Shown piece after piece: positions 7,881 to 15,683 of a stretch of DNA of 64,000 bases. Source of the DNA: Candidatus Woesearchaeota archaeon (lineage in GTDB: Archaea; Nanoarchaeota; Nanoarchaeia; Woesearchaeales; JAGVZT01); NCBI GenBank assembly GCA_017608295.1, contig JAFCGF010000002.1, forward strand, positions 124,001 to 188,000. Direction: 5' to 3'. The translations under genes were made by a program, and so were the position numbers. Under the pieces are notes generated by a model. The model made no database searches and was not told where the DNA came from. It saw only the letters and a list, made by a program, of their open reading frames with translations. The stretch's first letter is position 1; every line of letters starts with the position of its first letter.

Positions 7881-7906
7881 TTGGAAAAGCGAAGAGAGTG
7901 TGGGGA

Positions 7907-8395
7907 ATGACTGTGGCACGAAGAATTTCACACGACACGCCGCTCTTTGAGATGACTTTCCGCAAATATGAGCGGCCATACAGGCTGGGTCAGCGCGAAG
8001 CAGTGCGCAGAGTCTGCCTCTCTTTGGGGCTTCTCCAGCCAGGGGATTCAAGGGATGCTATTGTCGACATCCTCTATGTCCTGCTCACTGAGCGCAAGCG
8101 GCGGAGAGTAATTGGCGCGGAGGATCTCGCAAGGCGCGTCATCGGCCTGAGAAAACGGTTCAAAAAGCCAGTGTACGGTGTAGCAACTTCTAATATCAGG
8201 CGGCAATTGGCCAGGCTCAAGGAGATGCTCATAGTCGAAAAAATTGACACTGGCTATCGCCTCATAGAATGGATGACACTGGAAGAACTCTTCAAGGAGC
8301 GCATCCAGCCCTATCTTGTCGAGGAAAGCAGGAAGCGTATCAAGGAGTATCTCGTTCTCGTGGATGGGCATTTCGGGAAAAAGCCCAAAAAATAG
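7907..8395 (+). CDS. Putative winged-helix DNA-binding protein
   Basis: A 162-residue basic protein. The middle part (about residues 20-115) alternates short helices with RRQLARLKEM and a following IVEKIDTGYRLIEW strand pair, which looks like a winged helix with its wing. The C-terminus is helical and lysine-rich. I take the ATG at 7907 rather than the GTG at 7898 because the TATA box predicts transcription starting almost on it. It lies just upstream of the HemK/kinase fusion gene on the same strand and may be co-transcribed with it. A regulatory role is inferred from fold features only. Confidence 0.6.
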   Translation: MTVARRISHDTPLFEMTFRKYERPYRLGQREAVRRVCLSLGLLQPGDSRDAIVDILYVLLTERKRRRVIGAEDLARRVIGLRKRFKKPVYGVATSNIRRQLARLKEMLIVEKIDTGYRLIEWMTLEELFKERIQPYLVEESRKRIKEYLVLVDGHFGKKPKK

Positions 8396-8410
8396 AAAAA
8401 CCCGAGTCCA

Positions 8411-9595
8411 ATGCCTTCCCTTATGGACGTGTATGAGCCGAGAGATGATTCTTTTCTCCTGCAGAAGCTGATACAGGGAAGAGTCTGCGGGCGTGTGCTC
8501 GACATGGGATGCGGGAGCGGAGTCCTCACAGTTGAAGCGGCAAAGCACGCTGGATCTATTCTCGCTGCAGACATTAATCCTAATGCAGTTGAAGCGACGA
8601 AGCATGCAGCCATGAATCTCAAAAACGTTGAGATTATAGAGAGCAATCTGTTCTCGAATGTCAAGCCGCAGGCATTTGACATCATCCTCTTCAACCCACC
8701 TTATCTGCCTGACGACCCTGAAGTGAAAGACACAGCGCTGGATGGGGGCAAGAAGGGATATGAGCTCACACTGCGCTTCCTCAACGAAGCTATCCCTTTC
8801 CTCACTTCAGATGGCGAGATTCTACTGCTATTCAGCACACTCACGGGTAAAAAGCGCATAGAGCAGGAAGTCGCGCGACTCGCGCTTGTCATGCAAATCC
8901 TCGAGGAGAAAAAGCTCTTTTTCGAAAAACTCTATGTAGTGAGCATCAGGCGCTCTCCACTGAGGAAGCATCTCGAATCAAAATCTTACACAGAGATTGC
9001 GCTCGAAGCGCGGGGTAAAAGGGGGATTGTCTACAGCGCACTGAAAGGAAAAAAGAAAGTCGCTATCAAAGTGAGCAATCCAAAATCAGAAGCAATCAAC
9101 CGCATCGAGAACGAGGCGTTGTGGCTGAAGAAACTCAACGAACATCACATAGGGCCAAAGCTGTTCGAATTCCACCAGGCAGAGCCTGAGGTGCCTGCCT
9201 ACATCATCATGGAATTCGTCGAGGGAAAGCAGATTCTCGATTTTCTTGAGGATGAAAAGGTCAAGAAAGCTGACATCGAGAAGGTCATCAGAAGAGTGAT
9301 GAAACAGCTTCTCACTCTCGACGGGCTCCAGGTCAACAAGGAGGAGATGCACTGGCCCATCAAGCACATCATAATCCCACAGAACAACAGCCCAACTCTC
9401 ATTGATTTCGAGCGGTGCCGCAAGACAGAGCGCCCGAAGAACGTGACACAGTTCTGCCAGTTCCTGTCCTCAGAAAGGGTAAACAAGATTCTCGCGGACA
9501 AAGGTATCGCGTTGCCAAAGCAACTGCTGAGGGAAGCGTCAACAGCTTACGCTAAGGGTAATAAGGAAACTCTTCTCGAGATGTTCAACCTCTGA
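8411..9595 (+). CDS. HemK-type methyltransferase fused to a predicted Ser/Thr kinase
   Basis: A 394-residue two-domain protein. Residues 1-190 form a class I SAM methyltransferase of the HemK/Mtq2 group: LDMGCGSG (30-36) for SAM and NPPY (95-98) for the glutamine substrate. The known substrate of this group is the GGQ glutamine of the release factor. Residues 195-394 match a predicted archaeal Ser/Thr kinase family: VAIKV (Lys220), Glu234, HWPIKHIII as a reshaped catalytic loop, and LIDFERC (Asp332) as the metal-binding motif. A start at 8423 (MDVYEP) is equally plausible. The fusion suggests the kinase acts on, or with, translation termination. Confidence 0.85.
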   Translation: MPSLMDVYEPRDDSFLLQKLIQGRVCGRVLDMGCGSGVLTVEAAKHAGSILAADINPNAVEATKHAAMNLKNVEIIESNLFSNVKPQAFDIILFNPPYLPDDPEVKDTALDGGKKGYELTLRFLNEAIPFLTSDGEILLLFSTLTGKKRIEQEVARLALVMQILEEKKLFFEKLYVVSIRRSPLRKHLESKSYTEIALEARGKRGIVYSALKGKKKVAIKVSNPKSEAINRIENEALWLKKLNEHHIGPKLFEFHQAEPEVPAYIIMEFVEGKQILDFLEDEKVKKADIEKVIRRVMKQLLTLDGLQVNKEEMHWPIKHIIIPQNNSPTLIDFERCRKTERPKNVTQFCQFLSSERVNKILADKGIALPKQLLREASTAYAKGNKETLLEMFNL

Positions 9596-10901
9596 TAGAA
9601 TTGAGCAATTCGTCCCTCACGGACTCCATGTGCTCGCGCTCTCGTGCCTCGACATTCAGCCTCAGGAGAGGCTCAGTATTGGACTTGCGCACATTGAACC
9701 AGTGGTTCTTGTATTCTATACGCAGGCCGTCAAGGTGAGAGATGTTTGTCGCGGCGTTGTGCTGCTCTGCGAGCATTGCGATAATCCTGTCAGGGTCGTC
9801 TACAGTCGAGTTTATCTCGCCACTCTGGTGATATTTCCTGAGTGGCTTTACGACCTCGGACTTCTTCTTGTTCTTGAGCATGCTGAATATGTGCAATGAA
9901 GCAAGGAGTGAACTCTCGGTGAAATAATGGTCCCTGAAGTAGTAATGGCCTGACAGCTCACCGGCAAAGAGGGCGTTTTCATCCCGCATCTGGCGCTTGA
10001 TAAAGGCATGCCCCACCCTGCACATCACAGGAATGCCCTTGTGCTCGCGAATCAGCTCGGGAACTGCCCAGCTGCTCCTCAAATCGTACAGGACCTTTGA
10101 CCCTGGGTTCTGCTTGAGAAGCTTACTCGCAATCAGCCCTGTCGTAAAATCTGAAGGCACAATCTCGCCGCGCTCATCCACAAATCCAACCCTGTCTGCG
10201 TCGCCGTCGAATGCTATCCCCAAGTCAGCGTTCTCGTCAAGGACAGCATACTGCAGGTCACGCATATTCTCCTCTTTCAGCGGGTTAGCCTCATGATTGG
10301 GGAACGAGCCGTCAAGCTCAAAGTGGAGCGGAATAATATCAAGATTAGGAATCGCCTGCAGGTGCTGCGCCTCTAACACTCCCATGGCGTTCGCTGCATC
10401 AACGACAACCTTGAGCTTCGGCACCTTCACAGAACCCATCACATGCGAATTATACTCATCTGTGATTTCCTTTTTCCGGATAAGGCCGCGGAACGCCGCG
10501 CTCTTGAAATTCCCGCCCTCAGCCAGCCTGCGGATATCAGCCATCCCGTTGTCGCCGCCGATAGGGATTGCATGCTCGCGAGTGAGCTTGAAGCCGTTGT
10601 ACTGGCCTGGGTTATGCGATGCTGTGATCATGATGCCGGCAGGATTGTTATAATGTGCAACTGCGAAGTACAGCATAGGAGACGAACACATGCCAATATC
10701 CACCACATTAGCACCATGGTCAATGATACCGCGGCACAATCCCTCCTTCAGCTCCTCGGACGAGGTGCGCATGTCATTCCCGACAACCACTGTGTGTGCT
10801 TTTGTGAATTCAACATGGGCTCTGCCAATCCTATAGGCCAGCTCAGGGGTTATCTCATCTCCGACGATGCCTCGGATATCATATGCACGGAAAACTGTCA
10901 T
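9585..10901 (-). CDS. Phosphomannomutase/phosphoglucomutase
   Basis: A 438-residue alpha-D-phosphohexomutase converting hexose 6-phosphate to hexose 1-phosphate. The four family signatures are present: the N-terminal RAYDIRGI, the phosphoserine loop TASHNPG (Ser95), the metal loop DGDADR, and a C-terminal phosphate-binding RKSNTEP. It overlaps the upstream nucleotidyltransferase gene by four bases and converges with the HemK fusion. Together with the two nucleotidyltransferases it should make nucleotide-activated sugars, probably GDP-mannose or UDP-glucose, for the glycosyltransferases. Confidence 0.93.
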   Translation of the reverse strand: MTVFRAYDIRGIVGDEITPELAYRIGRAHVEFTKAHTVVVGNDMRTSSEELKEGLCRGIIDHGANVVDIGMCSSPMLYFAVAHYNNPAGIMITASHNPGQYNGFKLTREHAIPIGGDNGMADIRRLAEGGNFKSAAFRGLIRKKEITDEYNSHVMGSVKVPKLKVVVDAANAMGVLEAQHLQAIPNLDIIPLHFELDGSFPNHEANPLKEENMRDLQYAVLDENADLGIAFDGDADRVGFVDERGEIVPSDFTTGLIASKLLKQNPGSKVLYDLRSSWAVPELIREHKGIPVMCRVGHAFIKRQMRDENALFAGELSGHYYFRDHYFTESSLLASLHIFSMLKNKKKSEVVKPLRKYHQSGEINSTVDDPDRIIAMLAEQHNAATNISHLDGLRIEYKNHWFNVRKSNTEPLLRLNVEAREREHMESVRDELLNSIRG

Positions 10902-11629
10902 TTCTCACTTCCCCCTACGCCTTTCCATTCCTGCTTAACAGTCTCATAACTCTCCATCGTGCCAGTGTCAAACCACTGGCCTCTGCCCTTGAACGCAAAG
11001 AGCTTTCCCTCTGCGGCAAGCCTCGGAAAAATGTCGTATTCAAACATGATCTTCTCCTTGTCCGGCAGATATGAGAAAATCTCCGGACTGAACACATAAT
11101 AGCCTGAATTAATCCAATTGGAGGGCGCTTCCTCTTTATTAGGCTTTTCAACAAAACGGAGTATTCTGTTGCCGTCAAGCTCTGCTACCCCAAATCTGCT
11201 CGGGTCCTCGACTTCATTGAGCGCAATCGTGGCCACAGCACCATGTTGTTCCCTCATCTTATTGTGGAGCGCCATGAGCGCAGTGAGGTCAAAAGTTGAG
11301 AGGATATCTCCATTCAGCACGAGAAACGGCCTGTTCCTCTGCTCAAGCAAGGTAAGGAAACCTGCTGTGCCGAGAGGCTGATCTTCAACAATATATGATA
11401 CATCCATGCCGAAGCCAGAACCATCTCCAAAGTACTCTTTCACCTTATCAGCGAGATAATACAATGAGAAGACGACAGTATTCACATCATGCTTCTTCAG
11501 AATGTCAAGCACGTGCTCCACAAGGGGCTTGCCCTGCACAGGCAGCATCACCTTAGGAATCCTGTCAGTAAAGGGCTTCAACCGTGTGCCTAGCCCCCCT
11601 GCAAGAACCACTGCGAACTGGACATCCAT
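10898..11629 (-). CDS. Sugar-phosphate nucleotidyltransferase
   Basis: A 243-residue single-domain nucleotidyltransferase. The nucleotide-binding signature LAGGLGTRLKP and the following PKVMLPV are intact, and the metal-binding LNGDIL is present. It activates a sugar 1-phosphate with an NTP; mannose 1-phosphate guanylyltransferase or glucose 1-phosphate thymidylyl/uridylyltransferase are both possible. No C-terminal left-handed beta-helix is attached. It is the middle gene of a three-gene set with a second nucleotidyltransferase upstream and the mutase downstream. Confidence 0.9.
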   Translation of the reverse strand: MDVQFAVVLAGGLGTRLKPFTDRIPKVMLPVQGKPLVEHVLDILKKHDVNTVVFSLYYLADKVKEYFGDGSGFGMDVSYIVEDQPLGTAGFLTLLEQRNRPFLVLNGDILSTFDLTALMALHNKMREQHGAVATIALNEVEDPSRFGVAELDGNRILRFVEKPNKEEAPSNWINSGYYVFSPEIFSYLPDKEKIMFEYDIFPRLAAEGKLFAFKGRGQWFDTGTMESYETVKQEWKGVGGSEK

Positions 11630-11644
11630 GCGTCTCCCCTTCCT

Positions 11645-12505
11645 TTACTCGTTCCCGGCAGGCTTTTCCTCTGATGGACCCGCCCACTCTTTCTGCGCTT
11701 TCGCGTAATCTTTCTCGGTATCAATACCGAGCCAGCGCCCGCTGAAGGTATAGCCAATAAGCCTGTTCTCTCTTGCCAGCTTAGGAAATACATCATTCTC
11801 GAGCGTGGCAAAGCCGTCAGGGATGTATTCAAGAATCTCCGGCTCCATCACATACAGTCCGGCATTCACGAGATTGCTGGGTGCATGGTTCTTTGATGGC
11901 TTCTCAATAAAGGACACAATGTGGTTGCCTGTCATATTCGCGACACCGTATTTACTTGGGTCGGGAACAGTCTTCAAAGCGATGGTTGCGATGCTCCTGT
12001 GTTCGCTATGGAACACGAACATATCGAGAAGATTCAGTTCTTTCAGGTCGTCCACGTTTGAGACAAAGAAGCTGTTTGTGAGAAGGTGCTTAGCATGCTT
12101 TATCGGGCCTGCAGTCCCCAGAGGCTGCTTCTCCTCTATGTATGTGATGGTCACTCCTTGCTTTTTTCCGTCACCCAGTACCTCGCGGATATCCCCTATG
12201 TGGGAGCCTGCGGAGATGACAATCTGCTTGACATCATAGCGCTTAAAGAGTTCGATGGCGTGTTCGATGAGCGTCTTATCGCCAAGGGGAGCGAGGCATT
12301 TTGGGATGTCGCCGATGGATTTCTTGAGTGAAAAATCCTCTCCGCCTGCCAGGATGAGTGCTTTTGTCGGCCTTCTGTCACCCATCGATTTGAGCAGCAA
12401 TAGCTCGACAGCATGGCTGCGATTCTTTATCCGTGAGCCGTCAATTTTCTGGTCTATCCTCTTAAGCAGACCAGAGTCAAGTGTTAGAGTTACGCGTTCT
12501 TTCAT
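11645..12505 (-). CDS. Ribbon-helix-helix domain fused to a divergent sugar nucleotidyltransferase
   Basis: A 286-residue protein. Residues 1-45 form a MetJ/CopG-like ribbon-helix-helix (ERVTLTLDSGLLKRID, then a helix with RSHAVELLL), a DNA-binding dimerisation fold. The rest is a nucleotidyltransferase, but the usual GxGTR loop after LAGG is replaced by EDFSLKK, while PKCLAPLGDKTLIEHA is kept. The start chosen is the ATG at 12505; a longer frame begins at 12526. The C-terminal part parallels the neighbouring nucleotidyltransferase (NAGLYVMEPEIL against NSGYYVFSPEIF), so the two are paralogues. It may be a regulator or allosteric partner rather than an enzyme. Confidence 0.8.
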   Translation of the reverse strand: MKERVTLTLDSGLLKRIDQKIDGSRIKNRSHAVELLLLKSMGDRRPTKALILAGGEDFSLKKSIGDIPKCLAPLGDKTLIEHAIELFKRYDVKQIVISAGSHIGDIREVLGDGKKQGVTITYIEEKQPLGTAGPIKHAKHLLTNSFFVSNVDDLKELNLLDMFVFHSEHRSIATIALKTVPDPSKYGVANMTGNHIVSFIEKPSKNHAPSNLVNAGLYVMEPEILEYIPDGFATLENDVFPKLARENRLIGYTFSGRWLGIDTEKDYAKAQKEWAGPSEEKPAGNE

Positions 12506-12592
12506 GATAATCCCTAGCCAGGGCAATATCAGGTGCTATAAAAACCTTTTGTTTTGTATGACGAAGTATGAGTTTATATGCAGTTTCGAAAC

Positions 12593-13087
12593 CTAGCCAA
12601 ACACTCCCAGCTGCCAGAGCAATGCAAGGACTGTCGCGATAAACGCCAGGCCAATAACTATGCCAAGCCATGCAGGCGGCTTATTATGATGGCTAAGGGG
12701 TTTGTCAGGCAGGGGAAGCTCTTCTTTTTTTGGTATTACGTCCTTTGGTTTTGGAGGTTCCTCCTTCTTTTCTTCCTTCTTAGGTTCTTTCTTAGGCTTC
12801 TCCTTCTTGGGTTCTTTCACTGCCTTGGCCTTCTTTTCCTTCTTAGGCTTCTCTTTCTTCGGCTTCTTCTCCTTTTTTTTCTTCTCTTTCTTCGGAGATT
12901 TCTCCTCCATCACCATCTCATCTTTCTTTTCTTCTAAGGGAGGGAGGGACTGTTCAGCTTCTTTCTCGAAGAAGCTCTCGACAACTATCGGATCGTAGCC
13001 GTTCTCGACAAACTTCTGCTTAATCTGCTCATCATTGTAACCTTCTTTCCGGCGCTCTTTGATATATTCCTCAATTTCCTGTCGCAT
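12593..13087 (-). CDS. Lys/Glu/Pro-rich protein with C-terminal membrane anchor
   Basis: A 164-residue protein in three parts. Residues 1-45 are a small helical domain (RQEIEEYIKERR, then GYNDEQIKQKF and GYDPIVVESFF) resembling a UBA-like or SHOCT-like bundle. Residues 50-130 are a low-complexity stretch of K, E and P. One membrane helix (about 141-161) closes the protein, so it is probably tail-anchored with the charged part in the cytoplasm. The start chosen is the ATG at 13087. Similar K/E/P runs appear in the ribosomal protein tails at 21-23 kb. The function is unknown. Confidence 0.7.
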   Translation of the reverse strand: MRQEIEEYIKERRKEGYNDEQIKQKFVENGYDPIVVESFFEKEAEQSLPPLEEKKDEMVMEEKSPKKEKKKKEKKPKKEKPKKEKKAKAVKEPKKEKPKKEPKKEEKKEEPPKPKDVIPKKEELPLPDKPLSHHNKPPAWLGIVIGLAFIATVLALLWQLGVFG

Positions 13088-13159
13088 GATTATCACCGTT
13101 GATACTGACAATTAGATGATTCTACGAATTCAAGATATAAATATCTTATTGCTCAGGCC

Positions 13160-14131
13160 TCAGCCGCCCTGCTTAACCAGCTTCCTGACTGATTCTTTCC
13201 ACGTCTCGATATCCTCAGTCATCCCAAGGTTATGCGGGCCGAAATTGTTTGGCAGCATTTCAGCAGGGGTAGTTTTCCAGATTTCGTTCGAGAAAAGCGA
13301 GACAAGATAGACTTCGAGGTCTGGAGAGATCTCTACGAGGTATTGGCGCTGCCTATAGGGTACGTGCGGCATCCCGTCAGCGACGATGACCATGGCTTCG
13401 ACATCGACAGCACCGTCAGCATAGGCTGCCGCCTTGGCATTGCCCACCGCGCCAAGGGGATGGTAAGCCACATCTCCGACAAAAGCACCAGGGTATACTT
13501 CAGTATACTTCCCCTTTGTCGTGAGTGTTGCAGCTCCTGTTGGATGGTGCTCGTCTCTTGTGCCGTAGATGTCGTAGGCAAAGCGGTAAGCGCGCGCAGC
13601 CTTCTTTATCGCTTTCCTGATGTCAGCAGATACTGGTTTCTCATGGAGCTTGAAATCCTCGAAGTAGTAGTCCTTAAGGCGCGCGACTGCAAGTTCTGTA
13701 TTCCCCTCTTTCTCAGGACCTATGCCAAGGACAAACAGGTCGGGATTATAGCAGCCGTCTTTATTGAGGAAATAGCTCGCGAGCACATCCCTGCAGTTGC
13801 CGCAGGGCTGGGGGATGACTGTATCATGCACCATGATGCCCAGTGCAAAAATCTCATGAAGATTCTCTTTTCCTAGGGTCTGGAGCGCAGGAATAATCAC
13901 AGATTCCTCTCCGTGGAGTGCACAGGTCTTTCCATATTCGTGGTTGCCGCCTCCTATGAACAGCCCGCTTTGGGTTATGAATCCCTCCCTGACCTCATAC
14001 TTTGACTGGTCTGGGGTGCAGCGCACCTTGCGGATTTCCCTCTCCAGGGTGCGGATATGTTCGAGATAAGGCTCAAGGTCGTCGGGTAGTTCTGGGAAAA
14101 AACGTAATTCCTGCATAAGTTCCTCCTCCAT
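13160..14131 (-). CDS. Two-domain cytidine deaminase-like protein
   Basis: A 323-residue protein with the plan of the E. coli-type dimeric cytidine deaminase. The N-terminal domain has the zinc site: HGEE (His73, Glu75) and PCGNC (Cys110, Cys113). The C-terminal half still shows the deaminase skeleton (GAATLTTKGKY, MVIVADG, MLPNNFGP) but the HAE-like and PCxxC positions are lost, as in the inactive second domain of E. coli Cdd. Deamination of cytidine or a related base is expected; exact substrate uncertain. An alternative ATG lies at 14116. It is a single gene between aIF6 and the Lys-rich protein. Confidence 0.82.
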   Translation of the reverse strand: MEEELMQELRFFPELPDDLEPYLEHIRTLEREIRKVRCTPDQSKYEVREGFITQSGLFIGGGNHEYGKTCALHGEESVIIPALQTLGKENLHEIFALGIMVHDTVIPQPCGNCRDVLASYFLNKDGCYNPDLFVLGIGPEKEGNTELAVARLKDYYFEDFKLHEKPVSADIRKAIKKAARAYRFAYDIYGTRDEHHPTGAATLTTKGKYTEVYPGAFVGDVAYHPLGAVGNAKAAAYADGAVDVEAMVIVADGMPHVPYRQRQYLVEISPDLEVYLVSLFSNEIWKTTPAEMLPNNFGPHNLGMTEDIETWKESVRKLVKQGG

Positions 14132-14174
14132 AGGGGTAAGGGAACGAGGGTTACCTTATAAACATTTATTTTGT

Positions 14175-14837
14175 TCAACCAAAGAACGCGTTGTCGATAT
14201 TTGCTATCTCAACTCCGGAGGATGCATTGCCGACAATCATGCCATTTTTGTTGGCGAGGACCGCTGCCCTGAGATAAGGCATGCCCATATTTGCTGTGCC
14301 GTCAACGCACTCCACACCGAGAATGTTTTCTATGACTTCTCGCTCCTCATCAGTCGCATCAGGGTTTATGACACATATCTTACCATTATGCACTGCCAGC
14401 GCCCCTACATTATGCAGCCCACCAATCGTGCCCCTTACCACAGGGACTTTAAGAGCAGATTCAATCTGCTGGATAACCTCGTCGGGAAAATCAGGGCTCA
14501 GGATGCATCCCTTGTCGCTCACGAGGATATTGTTGCCAAGCGCAGTGAGTTCTGTCTCGATGACCACTGGCTTGATTTTAGCTTTCTTGAGCCTCTCCAA
14601 TTCAGAGTCGAATACAATCTCAGGTACGAGGAGGGCGTTCTTGTTGCCAACAGCAAACACACCAACGAGCTCTGTGCCGCAGAGCCGCATGATATGGACC
14701 TTCACCCCAAGAGCATCAGCTACTTTACTCACCTCCTTCTCAGGAAGAGGGTTCCCGAGGAGGCAGAGCTTCTCATTCGCGTAGCCGAATAGCCCCACAT
14801 TAGGATTTCCGAGGAAATCCGTACGATAGATACCCAT
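14175..14837 (-). CDS. eif6: Translation initiation factor aIF6
   Basis: A 220-residue aIF6/eIF6, the usual length. The protein shows the pseudo-fivefold pattern of repeated segments (VGLFGYANEK, VGVFAVGNKN, GNNILVSDKG, VGALAVHNGK, VAVLANKNG-like AAVLANKNG). The family binds the large ribosomal subunit and blocks premature joining to the small subunit. It is divergent from the RNase H-like gene and shares a promoter region at 14838-14930 with it. Confidence 0.95.
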   Translation of the reverse strand: MGIYRTDFLGNPNVGLFGYANEKLCLLGNPLPEKEVSKVADALGVKVHIMRLCGTELVGVFAVGNKNALLVPEIVFDSELERLKKAKIKPVVIETELTALGNNILVSDKGCILSPDFPDEVIQQIESALKVPVVRGTIGGLHNVGALAVHNGKICVINPDATDEEREVIENILGVECVDGTANMGMPYLRAAVLANKNGMIVGNASSGVEIANIDNAFFG

Positions 14838-14930
14838 CGCGCGGGGGTAACTACTGAAACCTTATAAAAGTTCGTCATCCAAGAATGCTCGCACAGATAT
14901 TTATAGCACAGAGAGAGTTCTTCCAACTGA

Positions 14931-15683
14931 ATGATTCGCAATAGCTTCATCTTTCTCGAGAGAGTCGGCGGCTTGACTGAGCAGCACCTCTGGTCTAATG
15001 GCATCACCACCTGGGATGACTTCCTCAACACGAAGAAAGCACCAGGCTTCGGTACTGTACGGAAGGGCTACTGCGACAGGCAGCTGCTCAAGGCAGACAA
15101 GAACCTGCTCGTGGGCAATGCCCCCTATTTTGCCAACATCCTTCCCGGAGGAGAGCACTGGCGCCTCTACGAACGCTTCAGAGAAGACGCGGTGTTCCTC
15201 GATATCGAGACCACAGGCTACCATGGCGACGTGACAGTTGTAGGGTTATATGACAGCAAAGACACGAAAATCATGGTCAAGGGTATAAACCTCAACGGCA
15301 AGACTTTGAAAGAAGAACTGCGCAACTACAAGCTCATTGTCACGTTCAACGGCTCTTCCTTCGACCTTCCAGTCTTAGAGAAATACTATCCTGGCTGCAT
15401 CCCCTACATTCCCCATATAGACTTACGCTTCGCATGCTCCCGTATTGGATTAACCGGAGGGCTGAAAGCAATAGAGCGAAGGCTCGGGATTGCACGGCCT
15501 GATGATCTGAATGAGGTGTCAGGGGAGGACGCTGTGCACCTCTGGCGCGCCTACAAGTCAACAGGAAATAAGGAATTCCTTGACAAGCTCATCGCGTATA
15601 ATGAAGAAGATATCATCAACCTCAGGCCCATCTCAGATATTGTGTATAAAAAGTTGAAAGAATACACTCTTTCTCAGAAGTAG
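14931..15683 (+). CDS. RNase H-like 3'-5' exonuclease (YprB family)
   Basis: A 250-residue protein with an RNase H-like DEDD nuclease domain at about residues 85-240: FLDIETTG (motif I), TFNGSSFDLPVL (motif II) and YNEEDIINL (motif III). The N-terminal 80 residues (SNGITTWDDFLN) resemble a helix-hairpin segment found in this family. It probably trims nucleic acid 3' ends. The 3' end overlaps the convergent DNA polymerase gene by about ten bases. A TATA-like TTTATAGC lies near 14899. Confidence 0.85.
   Translation: MIRNSFIFLERVGGLTEQHLWSNGITTWDDFLNTKKAPGFGTVRKGYCDRQLLKADKNLLVGNAPYFANILPGGEHWRLYERFREDAVFLDIETTGYHGDVTVVGLYDSKDTKIMVKGINLNGKTLKEELRNYKLIVTFNGSSFDLPVLEKYYPGCIPYIPHIDLRFACSRIGLTGGLKAIERRLGIARPDDLNEVSGEDAVHLWRAYKSTGNKEFLDKLIAYNEEDIINLRPISDIVYKKLKEYTLSQK

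Noticed and set aside
12702..12998. Phe/Ser-rich open frame opposite the Lys-rich protein
   Set aside because: It is the mirror of Lys/Glu codons (AAG/GAG read as CTT/CTC and TTC) and has no independent support.
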